Of a stretch of 22,948 bases of DNA, positions 1 through 8,304 are shown one piece after another. The stretch comes from Scytonema sp. UIC 10036 (GTDB taxonomy: Bacteria; Cyanobacteriota; Cyanobacteriia; Cyanobacteriales; Nostocaceae), in NCBI RefSeq assembly GCF_009725235.1, contig NZ_WJFC01000214.1, positions 1 through 22,948 on the forward strand, written 5' to 3'. Both the position numbers and the translations under genes were made by a program. Within the stretch, counting starts at the first letter, position 1, and the number at the start of each line of letters is the position of its first letter. The notes beneath the pieces are model-generated. The model was not told the origin of the DNA. It was given only the letters and a program-made list of their open reading frames with translations, and made no database searches.

Positions 1-36
1 AGGCTAATGACGTACTTCCTAATTTCTTTAGAAGCC

Positions 37-65
37 CACATTCACCCTGTAATCAGGGGAATGTG
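37..65 (-). terminator. Hairpin just past the DUF7219-like gene
   Basis: Arms CACATTC-A-CCCTG (37-49) and CAGGG-GAATGTG (54-65) pair over 12 bp with one bulged A and a TAAT loop. It lies just downstream of the minus-strand gene that ends at 74, where a terminator would be expected. There is no clear U-tract on the minus strand after the stem, so it could instead be an RNA-stabilising hairpin. Confidence 0.4.
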
Positions 66-73
66 TGGAGTCG

Positions 74-358
74 TCACGGTTCATCTGGCGGAGCTTCTGT
101 GTTGTTAGGTGGGGGATCTTCGCCAATTCCCAATTCTTTTTTACTGCGCTTTAACTGTTTCCAAAGCGCTTTAACCTGGTCGTAAGCTTCTTCAGGGGAA
201 AGTTTCCCAGATGTTTCTAAACTGGTGATAATGCCCACTTTCTGGGCAAATTCTTGAAGATTAGCGTTAAAGATTAAATTTTCAGCCTTGAATTGACCGT
301 AATAGCGACCCCGAGGATAGATAAAATTATCTTTATCTCCTTCGTTTGACTGTTCCAT
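74..358 (-). CDS. DUF7219-like small cyanobacterial protein
   Basis: A 94-residue soluble protein with no signal peptide or membrane segment. It opens with a charged tail, then an FIYPRGRYYGQF motif (about residues 12-23), a helical core (about 25-75) containing LSPEEAYDQVKALWKQLKRS, and a proline- and acid-rich tail. From memory this matches the short cyanobacterial family annotated as DUF7219; the function is unknown. The ATG at 358 has GGAAG about 7 bases upstream on the minus strand, which supports this start. The gene appears monocistronic within the window, and a strong hairpin follows the stop codon. The family name is recognition without a search; the coding call is firmer than the name. 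Confidence 0.8.
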   Translation of the reverse strand: MEQSNEGDKDNFIYPRGRYYGQFKAENLIFNANLQEFAQKVGIITSLETSGKLSPEEAYDQVKALWKQLKRSKKELGIGEDPPPNNTEAPPDEP

Positions 359-629
359 TTGTTCACTTCCATTGCATGATTATTCTTCTATTATATTTAA
401 TCTTTTGTTAATCTAAGTAGCTTTTAAAACATAAAACTTTTCAATTTTTACGTGGCTGCTCGTATAAGATATATTTTTCTCGGCAAAAAAAAATCAATCC
501 CCGTAATGAAAAGTAAAATTTTTATAATCGGTGTGTAGTAGCACTGTTATTGAAGACATGGTTGTTAACACCAACTTATGGCATACGCTATAAGTGATAT
601 TTCTGAACCCTAACTTTTAACAAAAAATC

Positions 630-670
630 CGAAAATACGTAGGTTGGGTTGAGGAACGAAACCCAACATT
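630..670 (-). repeat. Dispersed hairpin repeat, family 1, copy A
   Basis: This 41-bp stretch is the exact reverse complement of 10265-10305, and its core is shared with 20219-20250. The core contains the pair TTGGGTT and AACCCAA around the loop TCGTTCCTC, so it can fold as a hairpin. It carries no coding capacity and is a short interspersed repeat of unknown mobility. Confidence 0.85.
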
Positions 671-872
671 AAGGTTTACTCAAACACTGGTTATTATCAA
701 AACCTCGATCGCAATAACTTACAGATTAGCCTATTTCACACACACTGTTTATCTTTATACGTCAGTTTTCTGATTTTTTGTAATAAATTTATTATATTTA
801 CTTTACATAAGTTAATAAAAAGGAAACAGCTTTATAGCAACCCCATCAAATTTGTAAAAATCTAAGTTACTA

Positions 873-951
873 TAGGTAGGCTAAAGCCACCATATTAAGC
901 TGTTGTGGGCTTTTGCCCTACCTACGTGTATTTCAAAAATCAAATAGGAGT
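873..951 (+). repeat. Dispersed hairpin repeat, family 2, copy A
   Basis: The unit starts with TAGGTAGGCTAAAGCC and closes with GGGCTTTTGCCCTACCTA, near-perfect inverted ends, followed by a tail ending in TCAAATAGGAGT. The last 35 bp (917-951) match 4201-4235 at 32 of 35 positions. Shorter relatives occur at 8136-8171 and 11799-11820. Confidence 0.75.
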
Positions 952-1058
952 ACCCCATTTAGCATAGATTAACTGCATAGATACAAAAATTTATAAATGC
1001 AGTGAAGGTGACGTTTTAGCATAAAATCCATAAGCTATCAAACAAAAGTAGACAGCCC

Positions 1059-1712
1059 TTGAACACTCAACTTGCACTTAAGGAAAAATTACAAAACGCG
1101 CTTGAGAAAAATCGCACTCAAAGCGATGGTTCTCCAATGACTAATTTGAAGCTAGACAAAGCCAGTTCCAAAGAAATAGAACAATTGACAGTAGAACTCG
1201 AAAGTGTAAATCCCAATCCCAGTCCCCTACTCTACGCCACTTCTTTGCTAGATGGAGCTTGGCAACTCCAATATTCCACTGCTAGAGAAATCCGTTCTTT
1301 AGCCTCTCTGCCATTAGGATTAAAGTTAGGTAAAGTCTATCAAGTGATTGATGTTGCGAATAAATTGTTTTTTAATTTAGCTCGTGTTAAACATCCTCTC
1401 GGATTGGTATCAGGATATGTCAAAGTGACAGCTAGTTTTGAGCCAGCTCAAGTAGAGTCATCAGATATGCCTAAAAAACGCATCAATGTCTATTTTGACA
1501 AACGCTACCTGTCGATTGAGAATATTGTTGGTATTGCAACTCCCCAACTCAATCCATTTAAAGTTGTTCGGGCTAATAATCCTACCAACAGAGTCGCCAC
1601 CCTCGATATTACTTATTTGGATGGAACCTTAAGGATTGGACGTGGGGGAGATGGAAGTTTGTTTATTTTAACTAAATCCAATGATTTACTTAACTCTGGT
1701 TCGCTCTCCTAG
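1059..1712 (+). CDS. PAP/fibrillin family protein
   Basis: A 217-residue protein of the plastid-lipid-associated protein (PAP/fibrillin) family, a lipocalin-like fold. In plants it associates with thylakoids and plastoglobules; in cyanobacteria it is linked to membrane lipid and photoprotection functions. The N-terminal 60 residues form a helical region. Family hallmarks are LLDGAWQLQYSTAREIRSL (about residues 64-82), the F-N-L-x-R-V-K-H-P-L-G strand region (about 105-117) and the closing YLDGTLRIGRGGDGSLFIL (about 187-205). The gene starts with TTG at 1059; no strong ribosome binding site is visible and the next in-frame ATG is 1137. I keep the TTG start because LKEKLQNALEKN fits the N-terminus I remember for cyanobacterial members. 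It stands alone, with long non-coding DNA upstream. No frameshift or missing segment is visible. Confidence 0.85.
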   Translation: MNTQLALKEKLQNALEKNRTQSDGSPMTNLKLDKASSKEIEQLTVELESVNPNPSPLLYATSLLDGAWQLQYSTAREIRSLASLPLGLKLGKVYQVIDVANKLFFNLARVKHPLGLVSGYVKVTASFEPAQVESSDMPKKRINVYFDKRYLSIENIVGIATPQLNPFKVVRANNPTNRVATLDITYLDGTLRIGRGGDGSLFILTKSNDLLNSGSLS

Positions 1713-1774
1713 TTTAACTCTATATCAGAGTTGCCTAATAGCAAGGGTTGCTGATTTCAAAACAATACTTAGTA

Positions 1775-2119
1775 TTAGTTGCTTTCAACGCTTTGTTCTT
1801 CTTGTTGTTGAATTTCGCAAACAACTTCATGGAAAAAAGTTGTTGGCGCTTTAGCAAACAAAGGTAACATTTCTTTGAGGATATTATCGTAAGCTTCACT
1901 GTGGTTAGTATCCATATCTTCAACGTTTTCCCAAAAAATAACAGCGATTCCTTTGTCAGTTCCTGGTTCTTGTAGAAGGTATGCTCCTTTGAAGCCATGG
2001 GTATAAGTTGCTACTGCTTGTTCGTAGAGCCGCTTGGCTTCTTCAAATTTACCCGGTTTAAACTCTCCTATAGCTACGTATGCAAATTTGTGTCTTAGGA
2101 AATCTTGGAAATCTGACAT
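1775..2119 (-). CDS. Antibiotic biosynthesis monooxygenase-like protein
   Basis: A 114-residue protein with the pattern of the dimeric alpha/beta-barrel (ABM) superfamily: a first strand KFAYVAIGEFKPGKFEEA (about residues 11-28), a helix to residue 40, then strands GAYLLQE and GIAVIFWE (about 45-64), a second helix and a final strand FFHEVVCEI. Members include small monooxygenases and stress proteins; no catalytic residue here allows a substrate call. The ATG at 2119 has a clear AGGAG about 7 bases upstream on the minus strand, so the start is well supported. The glutamine- and glutamate-rich tail (QQQEEQSVES) is probably disordered. It converges on the PAP gene with 62 bp between the stop codons. 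Confidence 0.8.
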   Translation of the reverse strand: MSDFQDFLRHKFAYVAIGEFKPGKFEEAKRLYEQAVATYTHGFKGAYLLQEPGTDKGIAVIFWENVEDMDTNHSEAYDNILKEMLPLFAKAPTTFFHEVVCEIQQQEEQSVESN

Positions 2120-2685
2120 AGTTTTTCTCCTGGATAATCTTTAATCACAAACGAACGCAGATAATTATCAATTACTCATTTTATGCTGAATAATTCAACT
2201 TCAAATAGTACAATATCTCCTATTTTGAACAAGACTCAAGTCTCTGCTGTTGTGCATTTTGAAATTACCAATACTAGAACGCACTTACAAGCACAAAGGC
2301 AGAGGGCAGAGGGTTTAAGGGAACGTGTTAAACTATAAGAAGCAAGTACGGGCGTTCTATGTCACGGGCTTTATTTGCGTGTTATAAAGGTTGTGCTCTG
2401 TATTGTAAATCTGTGATGCATAAATTTTTTTTTGTCAATAATCGCAAACAGGAACTTTTTGAAAATTGTAACAGTACATTACGGTAAAATCAGCTTACTA
2501 TACAAAACAGTACATCAGTACGTACCATTGGACTGTTGACAAGTGCGATTCGCATAGCGTGTTTTTTGAGACTCAGCGATACTAGATATTTCTAACACTC
2601 TCTTATATGCTGGATTCTACCTGGACGTTAAGAGATTGGGAATGTATAAAGAATCAGTCAAACTTATAACTATTACTATTCGCTT
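2120..2685. other. Gene-free 566-base stretch between divergent genes
   Basis: This is the divergent intergenic region between the minus-strand gene starting at 2119 and the plus-strand gene at 2686, so it should hold both promoters. It contains a two-unit GGCAGAG tandem repeat near 2297-2312 and a 10-bp direct repeat AACAGTACAT at 2470-2479 and 2506-2515, 36 bp apart, a spacing close to whole helical turns. No coding frame or structured RNA was recognised. Confidence 0.5.
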
Positions 2686-3465
2686 ATGCTCAAGCGACTA
2701 TTGTTTCTATTTAGCCTCACTGTAACCGGCACTGGTGCTATTTTCTTCTTTTTTTGGTATCAGGCAACTCAACTCCCTTTATGGTATAATGAATTACAAA
2801 GTCAAAAAGCAAATCCACCGTTGGCGGCAAATGTAGCTCCCTCAAGCGATCGAACCGAGCAACTTCAAAAAGCACAAAAGCAACAAGCGCAAAAACAAGT
2901 GTTGCATAAAATTTCAGACCATCTTAAAGGCTCAAAAGCCAAAGGTGAAGTGCAACTAGATGCAGAGGAAGTAAATGCTCTGATTGATTCGGGAATTGCT
3001 CAATCAAGTGACAAAAGCCGTCTTGCTCAAGCTGTTGTTAGCACAAAGACTCAAATTGAAAACGGTAAAATCTCCACAGGCGCAGTGATTGATTTAAGAG
3101 CAATTCCTTTCAACGAGTTACAAAAGGGAGAACAAGTAGCAGTTTCCAAGTTACTCTCCGTTATACCAATCTTGAGATATCACCCCGTTTATGTAGAAGT
3201 GGAAGGAAAACCAACTCTCCGCAACAAACAAGTGAGTTTAGATGACACAACCCGCGTTAAGCTTGGTAACATTAGTTTTTCTGTCTTAGATTTATCTAAG
3301 CGCTTTGGATTTTCAGAAGAACGATTAAACCAACAAGTTGCCAAGAAATTGGAAAATCTACCTGTAGAGGTAGACGAAGTGGAAGTGGTGGGCGATCGCT
3401 TGGTCGTTCGTGGTTCGGCTGGCAATAAAAAAGGGGCTAGAAACAATTCAAGAGAATCAACTTAG
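2686..3465 (+). CDS. Membrane-anchored protein of unknown function
   Basis: A 259-residue protein that I do not recognise as a characterised family. Residues 1-28 form one hydrophobic segment with positive residues before it (MLKRLLFLFSLTVTGTG), so it is probably an N-terminal membrane anchor or an uncleaved signal. A polar, glutamine- and lysine-rich linker follows (about 58-75, LQKAQKQQAQKQ), possibly a short coiled coil. The rest is a soluble alpha/beta domain of about 180 residues, with a strand-rich middle (about 120-205) and a lysine- and arginine-rich C-terminus. By topology the domain would face the periplasm or thylakoid lumen. The ATG at 2686 lacks a strong ribosome binding site but precedes the hydrophobic segment directly. 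It resembles conserved cyanobacterial hypothetical proteins; no function is inferred. Confidence 0.75.
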   Translation: MLKRLLFLFSLTVTGTGAIFFFFWYQATQLPLWYNELQSQKANPPLAANVAPSSDRTEQLQKAQKQQAQKQVLHKISDHLKGSKAKGEVQLDAEEVNALIDSGIAQSSDKSRLAQAVVSTKTQIENGKISTGAVIDLRAIPFNELQKGEQVAVSKLLSVIPILRYHPVYVEVEGKPTLRNKQVSLDDTTRVKLGNISFSVLDLSKRFGFSEERLNQQVAKKLENLPVEVDEVEVVGDRLVVRGSAGNKKGARNNSREST

Positions 3466-3641
3466 AAAAAAAGCATAACATTGAAAATAGGAAATCAGCT
3501 TTAAAGATTCTGTCTATCTAAATATAGATGTCAACTATCCAAAGATTGATTTAAATATTAAGAAAATATGTAATCATAGTAACGCCTAAGCATATATACT
3601 CAAATTTTTTGACGGACTTTTAACAATTAGGTATTAAATTT

Positions 3642-4016
3642 ATGCAATTTGCTCAGCGCCGCCGAATTTTGGTTGTAGATGATTTTGCGCTCAATGTATC
3701 TTTACTTCAAACTGCTTTAGAAGCTGAAGGTTATGAAGTAGATACAGCAACAAATGGAAACTCGGCTTTGGCTAAAATTGAGGCTTCACCTCCCGATTTA
3801 GTCTTACTAGACATTGTGATGCCGGGAATGGATGGATATGAAATCACTCAATGTATCCGTCAAAATGAGAAATTACCTTTCATTCCAATTTTACTTGTGA
3901 CTGGTTCTGATGACACGCGTGTCATAGATGAATTGAAGATAAAAGAAGATGATTTTATTCGCAAACCAATTAACTTCGAGCGCTTGCTAACTAAAATCAA
4001 CTCCGTTTGGAATTAA
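3642..4016 (+). CDS. Stand-alone response regulator receiver protein
   Basis: A 124-residue protein made of a single receiver (REC) domain with no output domain. The phosphorylation site is complete: acidic pair Asp13-Asp14 (LVVDDF), phospho-acceptor Asp57 in LLDIVMPGMDG, Thr87 in LLVTGSDD and the conserved Lys108 in IRKPINF. Such CheY-like proteins receive phosphate from a histidine kinase and act through protein contacts. No kinase gene is adjacent, so the partner must be encoded elsewhere, although three more signalling genes lie at 15210-19357. The ATG at 3642 follows a weak AGG about 12 bases upstream. The gene is isolated, with 176 bp before it, and converges on the fasciclin gene with 220 bp between. 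Confidence 0.93.
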   Translation: MQFAQRRRILVVDDFALNVSLLQTALEAEGYEVDTATNGNSALAKIEASPPDLVLLDIVMPGMDGYEITQCIRQNEKLPFIPILLVTGSDDTRVIDELKIKEDDFIRKPINFERLLTKINSVWN

Positions 4017-4155
4017 AATAGAGCATGGGGTGGGCATATAAAATTCGTATAAAATTAACGTGTGCAGGTTAGTAGTTAGTTAGGAAACGACCAGCCCCGG
4101 TCTTTACTTGGAAATTATAAATGATTTCCGAACCATTTTCAGTACTGTGACACTG

Positions 4156-4235
4156 TAGGATGGGTAATGCCCACTGAATAAGAGTTTTGTGTGGCACAAC
4201 CCTACCTACGTATAGTTGAAAAATCAAATAGGAGT
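4156..4235 (+). repeat. Dispersed hairpin repeat, family 2, copy B
   Basis: It begins GTAGGATGGGTAATGCCCAC and ends with a 35-bp tail (4201-4235) matching 917-951 at 32 of 35 positions. It ends one base before the stop codon of the fasciclin gene and so makes up most of the gap between two convergent genes. Confidence 0.7.
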
Positions 4236-4236
4236 G

Positions 4237-5097
4237 TTACAAATCCGGAGGCAAAATGACGTTATCAATCACGTGGATAATGCCGTTGCTAGCTTTGACA
4301 TCAGGTTGAACTACCTTAGCCTCATTGACCATAACAACACCTTGTTCAACCTTGACATTGATGGCACCCCCTTCAACGCTTTTGACTTCGCCTGATTTTA
4401 AATCACCAGACTGTACAGATCCAGAAACAACATGATATTTCAAAATTTTTGTCAGTGTTTCTTTGTGTTCGGGTTTTAACAAATCTTGTACCGCATCTTG
4501 TGGTAACTTAGCAAAAGCTGCATCAGTAGGTGCAAAAACAGTAAAAGGTCCTTTGCCCTGTAAAGTTTCTGCTAGCCCAGCTGCTCTTAATGCCTTGGTT
4601 AGCATTGTGAAAGACCCGTTAGACTCTGCCACTGCGACTATATCCTTGCCATCAGAAGTACCGGAGGAAGGCTGCTCCGGAGGTATAGTCGGTGTAGTAG
4701 GCGTGGTTGGTGTTTCTGTGGGACTAGAAGGAGGTGTGCTGTCAGGAGCCGTGGAGGGAGGTTGTGTGGGACTTGTCGCTCCTCCAGGACAAGCAGCACG
4801 GTTATAAGGGCACTCCTGCAAAATGCTTGGTCTTGGGTTTGTCGCACCACCTTGCGCCACTACATTTTTGGCTGGAGTTTTAGTAGACTTTGTGACTTCG
4901 GACGCGGGCATTTTGAGCGCAGGCTCTGAGTCAACGCCAACACGCAGACTCTTATTATAAGGCATTTCATTGAAAATACTGGGGTTAGGATTTAATACTT
5001 CTTTTGCCCCAACAGATAACCCAAGCATGAGACTAACACCCGTTACTCCCACAATGCTAGCCAATTGCTTCAACAAATTGCCGTATTTAACGTTCAT
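4237..5097 (-). CDS. Secreted fasciclin-domain protein
   Basis: A 286-residue exported protein. Residues 1-31 form a signal peptide (basic start, hydrophobic core [14 protein letters not shown]). A linker follows with two copies of an NPxPSIxxExPYN motif (residues 36-48 and 87-99), the second followed by CPGG with Cys96 and Cys103. A proline/threonine/serine-rich stretch (about 108-146) then leads to one fasciclin (FAS1/beta-Ig-H3) domain (about 150-286). Its two hallmark boxes are present: [14 protein letters not shown] (187-200) and [14 protein letters not shown] (271-284). FAS1 domains mediate adhesion or matrix interactions; here the protein is expected in the periplasm or at the cell surface. 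The ATG at 5097 directly precedes the signal peptide. The gene diverges from the GST gene across a region of tandem repeats. Confidence 0.92.
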   Translation of the reverse strand: MNVKYGNLLKQLASIVGVTGVSLMLGLSVGAKEVLNPNPSIFNEMPYNKSLRVGVDSEPALKMPASEVTKSTKTPAKNVVAQGGATNPRPSILQECPYNRAACPGGATSPTQPPSTAPDSTPPSSPTETPTTPTTPTIPPEQPSSGTSDGKDIVAVAESNGSFTMLTKALRAAGLAETLQGKGPFTVFAPTDAAFAKLPQDAVQDLLKPEHKETLTKILKYHVVSGSVQSGDLKSGEVKSVEGGAINVKVEQGVVMVNEAKVVQPDVKASNGIIHVIDNVILPPDL

Positions 5098-5181
5098 AAA
5101 ACTTACTTGGCTTTTTACACATCACCACTATTGATTTATATCATTTTGTCACACATAAAATCTCACACAAGCAGTAATTAA

Positions 5182-5337
5182 CAGTGACCAGTGACCAGTG
5201 ACCAGTGACCAGTTAATTTCTCTACTTATAAAGTAGGGAATTTAAATAATGACTGTACGTTTTTTTCCTAAATAAATTTGGATACTTCTACAGTATATTT
5301 TACCGATAACTGGTCACTAATGACTGGTCACTGGTCA
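5182..5337. repeat. Heptamer tandem repeat with inverted partner
   Basis: 5182-5213 is four CAGTGAC units plus four bases. About 100 bases later, at 5309-5317 and 5323-5337, the complementary ACTGGTCAC sequence appears, so the arms could form a long-range hairpin. It lies in the divergent promoter region of the fasciclin and GST genes. This is the short tandemly repeated (STRR) type typical of filamentous cyanobacteria. Confidence 0.85.
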
Positions 5338-5386
5338 GCGATCGAAGTGTAGAATCAATAAGTACACTAAGCACAGGAACTGAAGA

Positions 5387-6175
5387 ATGCTGGAATTATA
5401 CCAGTTTGAACTGTCTCAGTACTCAGAGAAAGTGCGTCTGATTCTAGATTATAAGGGTCTGAATTACCGTAAAATTGAGGTAACACCTGGAATTGGACAG
5501 GTAGAGTTGTTCCGTTTGACAGGTCAACGGCAAGTGCCAGTACTAAAAGATGGTATTAGGTATATAGCAGATTCTACAGAAATAGCTAAGTATTTAGACT
5601 TGGAGTATCCCGAACGCCCCTTGCTACCAAAAAATTCAAAACAACGAGGTCACACTCTATTAATTGAAGAATGGGCAGATGAGTCAATAGGGACAAAAAG
5701 TCGTAAAGCATTCTTTTCTGCCATCAGCCAAAATCAGAATCTTCGCAAATCTCTACTGCCAACAACAACACCAGATATTCTGAAAACTGTGGTTCAAGGC
5801 GTGCCTAGCGAATTGCTACAAATTATGGGCTTAGGAGTCGGTTATACGCCTGATGCCATTAGAAGTGCGATCGCGGACTTAAAGCAAGACTTGGAAGCAC
5901 TAACCCTATTGTTGGCAGATAGCCCCTATTTAACAGGAGATGAACCTACTCTAGCTGATTTTGCCGTGGCTGGTTTATCGCTCTTGTTGAAGTTTCCTGA
6001 TGGTCCTTATTTAGATTTACCAGCCACTCTCAGCGGTCAGGGAGTACCCCTATTTGCAGAAAATCCTGCCTATGAACCGTTTTTTAGCTGGCGAGATAGG
6101 CTTTATGCTCAATTTCGCAAACCTCTATTAAGTTCCACTGCACCAACATCACCAACTTCAATTCAAATTGAATAG
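5387..6175 (+). CDS. Glutathione S-transferase family protein
   Basis: A 262-residue cytosolic GST-fold protein. The thioredoxin-like N-domain (residues 1-80) opens with LYQFELSQYSEKVRLIL; the position of a catalytic Cys or Ser falls in SQYSEKVR, which has no cysteine. The cis-proline loop (QVPVLKDG) and the gamma-glutamyl-binding motif (ADSTEIAKYLD) are intact. The all-helical C-domain covers about 90-245 and includes SPYLTGDEPTLADFAVAGL. GSTs conjugate or reduce glutathione-linked substrates in detoxification; the substrate cannot be told here, and the missing cysteine argues against a glutaredoxin-like (omega) activity. At 262 residues it is longer than the usual 200-220, the excess lying in the C-domain and a threonine/proline-rich tail. 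An AGGA 8 bases before the ATG supports the start. Confidence 0.87.
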   Translation: MLELYQFELSQYSEKVRLILDYKGLNYRKIEVTPGIGQVELFRLTGQRQVPVLKDGIRYIADSTEIAKYLDLEYPERPLLPKNSKQRGHTLLIEEWADESIGTKSRKAFFSAISQNQNLRKSLLPTTTPDILKTVVQGVPSELLQIMGLGVGYTPDAIRSAIADLKQDLEALTLLLADSPYLTGDEPTLADFAVAGLSLLLKFPDGPYLDLPATLSGQGVPLFAENPAYEPFFSWRDRLYAQFRKPLLSSTAPTSPTSIQIE

Positions 6176-6261
6176 TGGTTAGTGGTTAGTGGTTGGTGGT
6201 TGGTGGAAAAACAACTAACAACTAACCACTAACAACTAACCACTAACAACTAACCACTAAC
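6174..6261. repeat. Heptamer tandem repeat with inverted arm
   Basis: AGTGGTT is repeated three times from 6174, then degenerates to GGTGGTT. After a short A-rich loop the opposite arm (about 6210-6261) repeats AACTAACCACTAAC, the complement, so the whole unit can fold as a hairpin. It starts inside the TAG stop codon of the GST gene (6173-6175) and fills most of the gap to the next gene. It might act as a transcript end, though there is no U-tract. Confidence 0.85.
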
Positions 6262-6329
6262 AAAAATTTAGTGCAAAATATATAGTTTCCATTTACAATG
6301 CAACATATGCAAGAAATGAAAATGTAAAA

Positions 6330-8060
6330 ATGAGTTTGGGACAGCCATTAGGTTCAGTTATACAAGGCTCTCTCATAGGGGGATTAGAAGTAAGATTGCA
6401 CCCCGATATTTCTGTGGAAGATATGCGGGTAGGTAAATTTTTGGTGGTACAAGGGGTGCGATCGCGTTTCTTCTGTATGCTCACAGATGTCTCCTTGGGA
6501 ATAGCCAATCAAAGAATTACTGCTAACCCTCCTAATTGGGATGATACTTTTTTACGCGAAATTTTGGCGGGAGGAGGTACATATGGCACGATTAACCTTG
6601 CTCCAATGCTAATGTTTACTCCAGAATCGGAAGAATCTTTTTCTTCGACAAACGGTAAATCTTTAAATCCTTTTGTTCCATCAACAACGGGTTTGGCATC
6701 ATTTCAACCTCAAACCAGTACGACGATGGAATTGCTACCAGTAAAAACAATTCCCAGCCACTTTAGCCAAGTTTATGAGGCTTCGGTTGATGATTTTCGG
6801 CGAGTATTTGGTTGGGAAGATGACCCGCAAAGGAAAAACTTTTCAGTGGGAAGACCGCTAGATATGGAGGTACCAGTTTGTATCGATTTAAACAGATTTG
6901 TAGAACGAAGTAACGGTGTTTTTGGTAAATCGGGTACGGGGAAATCCTTTTTGACAAGGTTACTTTTGGCAGGGACAATCCGTAAAAAAGCAGCAGTCAA
7001 TTTGATTTTTGATATGCATTCTGAGTATGGGTGGGAAGCTGTTTCAGAAGGAAAACAATTCAGCACTGTCAAAGGTTTAAAGCAGCTATTCCCTTCAAAA
7101 GTAGAGGTATATACTCTCGATCCAGAATCTACAAAGCGTCGGGGAGTTCCTCATGCACAAGAACTTTATTTGAGTTACGACCAAATTGAAGTTGAAGACG
7201 TAAAGCTGTGTGCCAGAGATTTAGGGCTTTCGGAAGCCAGTATAGATAACGCGAACATTCTCTATGCCGAGTTTGGCAAGTCTTGGATTCTTCAGTTGTT
7301 AAGTATGACAAATGAAGACATTAAGATGTTTTGTGAGGAAAAGCGGGGACACCAGGGTTCTATTACTGCTTTGCAGAGGAAACTTCTACGACTGGATAAC
7401 TTGAAGTATATGCGTTCTTCTTGCCCTCAGAACTACGTCAATCAGATGTTGCGTTCTTTGGAAGCAGGTAAAAATATAGTGGTGGAGTTTGGTTCCCAGG
7501 CGGATATGCTTTCCTATATGTTGGTCACCAACATGATTACCCGCCGGATTCACCAACACTATGTGAGTAAGGCAGAAAAGTTTTTACAGTCAAAGAACCC
7601 TCTCGATAAACCGACTCAATTGATGATTACTATTGAGGAGGCACACCGCTTTTTAGACCCCGCGATCGTACAAAGTACTATTTTCGGTACGATCGCCCGA
7701 GAAATGCGTAAGTATTTTGTCACTCTCTTAGTAGTCGATCAACGCCCATCAGGTATAGATAATGAAGTTATGTCGCAGATAGGGACTCGTATCACTGCTT
7801 TGTTAAATGATGAAAAAGATATAGACGCAATTTTTACTGGTGTCTCTGGTGCCGGTAGCTTAAAGTCAGTTTTGGCAAAGTTGGACTCAAAGCAACAAGC
7901 TTTGGTTCTCGGTCATGCTGTTCCCATGCCAGTGGTCGTCCGGACTCGTCCCTATGATGCCAAATTCTATGAGGAAATTGGTGATACCGATTGGGAGGAA
8001 AAGCCAGATGCAGAAGTTTTTGCGGCGGCTGAACTTGCTAAAGCAGACCTTGGATTTTGA
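6330..8060 (+). CDS. HerA/DUF87-type ATP-binding protein
   Basis: A 576-residue ATPase of the HerA/FtsK-like DUF87 group. The first 90 residues or so form a beta-rich segment as in the HAS-barrel domain. The Walker A motif is GKSGTGKS (199-206, with Lys205) within GVFGKSGTGKSFLTRLL. Walker B is MITIEEAHRF (about 432-441, with Glu436 and Glu437), followed by a conserved DQRPSGIDNE segment (about 470-479). Relatives are hexameric DNA translocases or helicases that in archaea and some bacteria work with the NurA nuclease in end resection. No nuclease gene is adjacent, so this may be a stand-alone cyanobacterial type. The ATG at 6330 has only weak ribosome-binding bases. It is monocistronic, with the GST gene 154 bp upstream across the tandem repeat. 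Confidence 0.88.
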   Translation: MSLGQPLGSVIQGSLIGGLEVRLHPDISVEDMRVGKFLVVQGVRSRFFCMLTDVSLGIANQRITANPPNWDDTFLREILAGGGTYGTINLAPMLMFTPESEESFSSTNGKSLNPFVPSTTGLASFQPQTSTTMELLPVKTIPSHFSQVYEASVDDFRRVFGWEDDPQRKNFSVGRPLDMEVPVCIDLNRFVERSNGVFGKSGTGKSFLTRLLLAGTIRKKAAVNLIFDMHSEYGWEAVSEGKQFSTVKGLKQLFPSKVEVYTLDPESTKRRGVPHAQELYLSYDQIEVEDVKLCARDLGLSEASIDNANILYAEFGKSWILQLLSMTNEDIKMFCEEKRGHQGSITALQRKLLRLDNLKYMRSSCPQNYVNQMLRSLEAGKNIVVEFGSQADMLSYMLVTNMITRRIHQHYVSKAEKFLQSKNPLDKPTQLMITIEEAHRFLDPAIVQSTIFGTIAREMRKYFVTLLVVDQRPSGIDNEVMSQIGTRITALLNDEKDIDAIFTGVSGAGSLKSVLAKLDSKQQALVLGHAVPMPVVVRTRPYDAKFYEEIGDTDWEEKPDAEVFAAAELAKADLGF

Positions 8061-8087
8061 CACCGATGAGCGTGGGATTGATTTTTT

Positions 8088-8106
8088 ATGCTACTTTATG
8101 TAGCAT
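8088..8106 (+). terminator. Small hairpin after the HerA-like gene
   Basis: ATGCTAC and GTAGCAT form a perfect 7-bp stem around a TTTAT loop, 28 bases past the stop codon. There is no strong T run after it, so it is a weak terminator candidate. Confidence 0.35.
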
Positions 8107-8135
8107 ATTGTAATACAGAGAAATTCCTCTAGTTA

Positions 8136-8171
8136 GGTAGGGCTAAAGCCCACCAACATTTATGGTGGGCT
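8136..8171 (+). repeat. Dispersed hairpin repeat, family 2, copy C
   Basis: It contains TAGGGCTAAAGCCC, then a perfect 8-bp stem AGCCCACC (8147-8154) with GGTGGGCT (8164-8171). It is a shorter relative of the copies at 873-951 and 4156-4235, lying between the HerA-like gene and the 88-codon gene. Confidence 0.7.
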
Positions 8172-8304
8172 GCAAAAATGGGTAATCTTTAGAAGAACAG
8201 GGAATAGCAGCAATGTCTTTTCATCTACATTAGGAATGAGATATAATGAAGGATAAACAGTAGTCGGGAATTTTTAGGGCAGCTTACAAAAAAAAATCTA
8301 AGTT

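Larger units (their letters stand above)
359..1058. other. Gene-free 700-base stretch with two dispersed repeats
   Basis: No convincing reading frame is visible on either strand. The stretch is AT-rich and holds two repeat copies that recur elsewhere in the window (630-670 and 873-951, listed separately). The promoter for the minus-strand gene ending at 358 should lie near its left edge and that for the gene at 1059 near its right edge, but I could not pick out boxes with confidence. Confidence 0.6.

Noticed and set aside
4463..4807. Plus-strand frame of 114 codons inside the fasciclin gene
   Set aside because: It is antisense to a clear fasciclin gene and reflects the proline- and threonine-rich codons read in reverse.
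5182..5337. Possible CRISPR array
   Set aside because: The units are 7 bp tandem copies with no spacers, and no cas genes are present. The same holds for 6174-6261 and 22815-22892.
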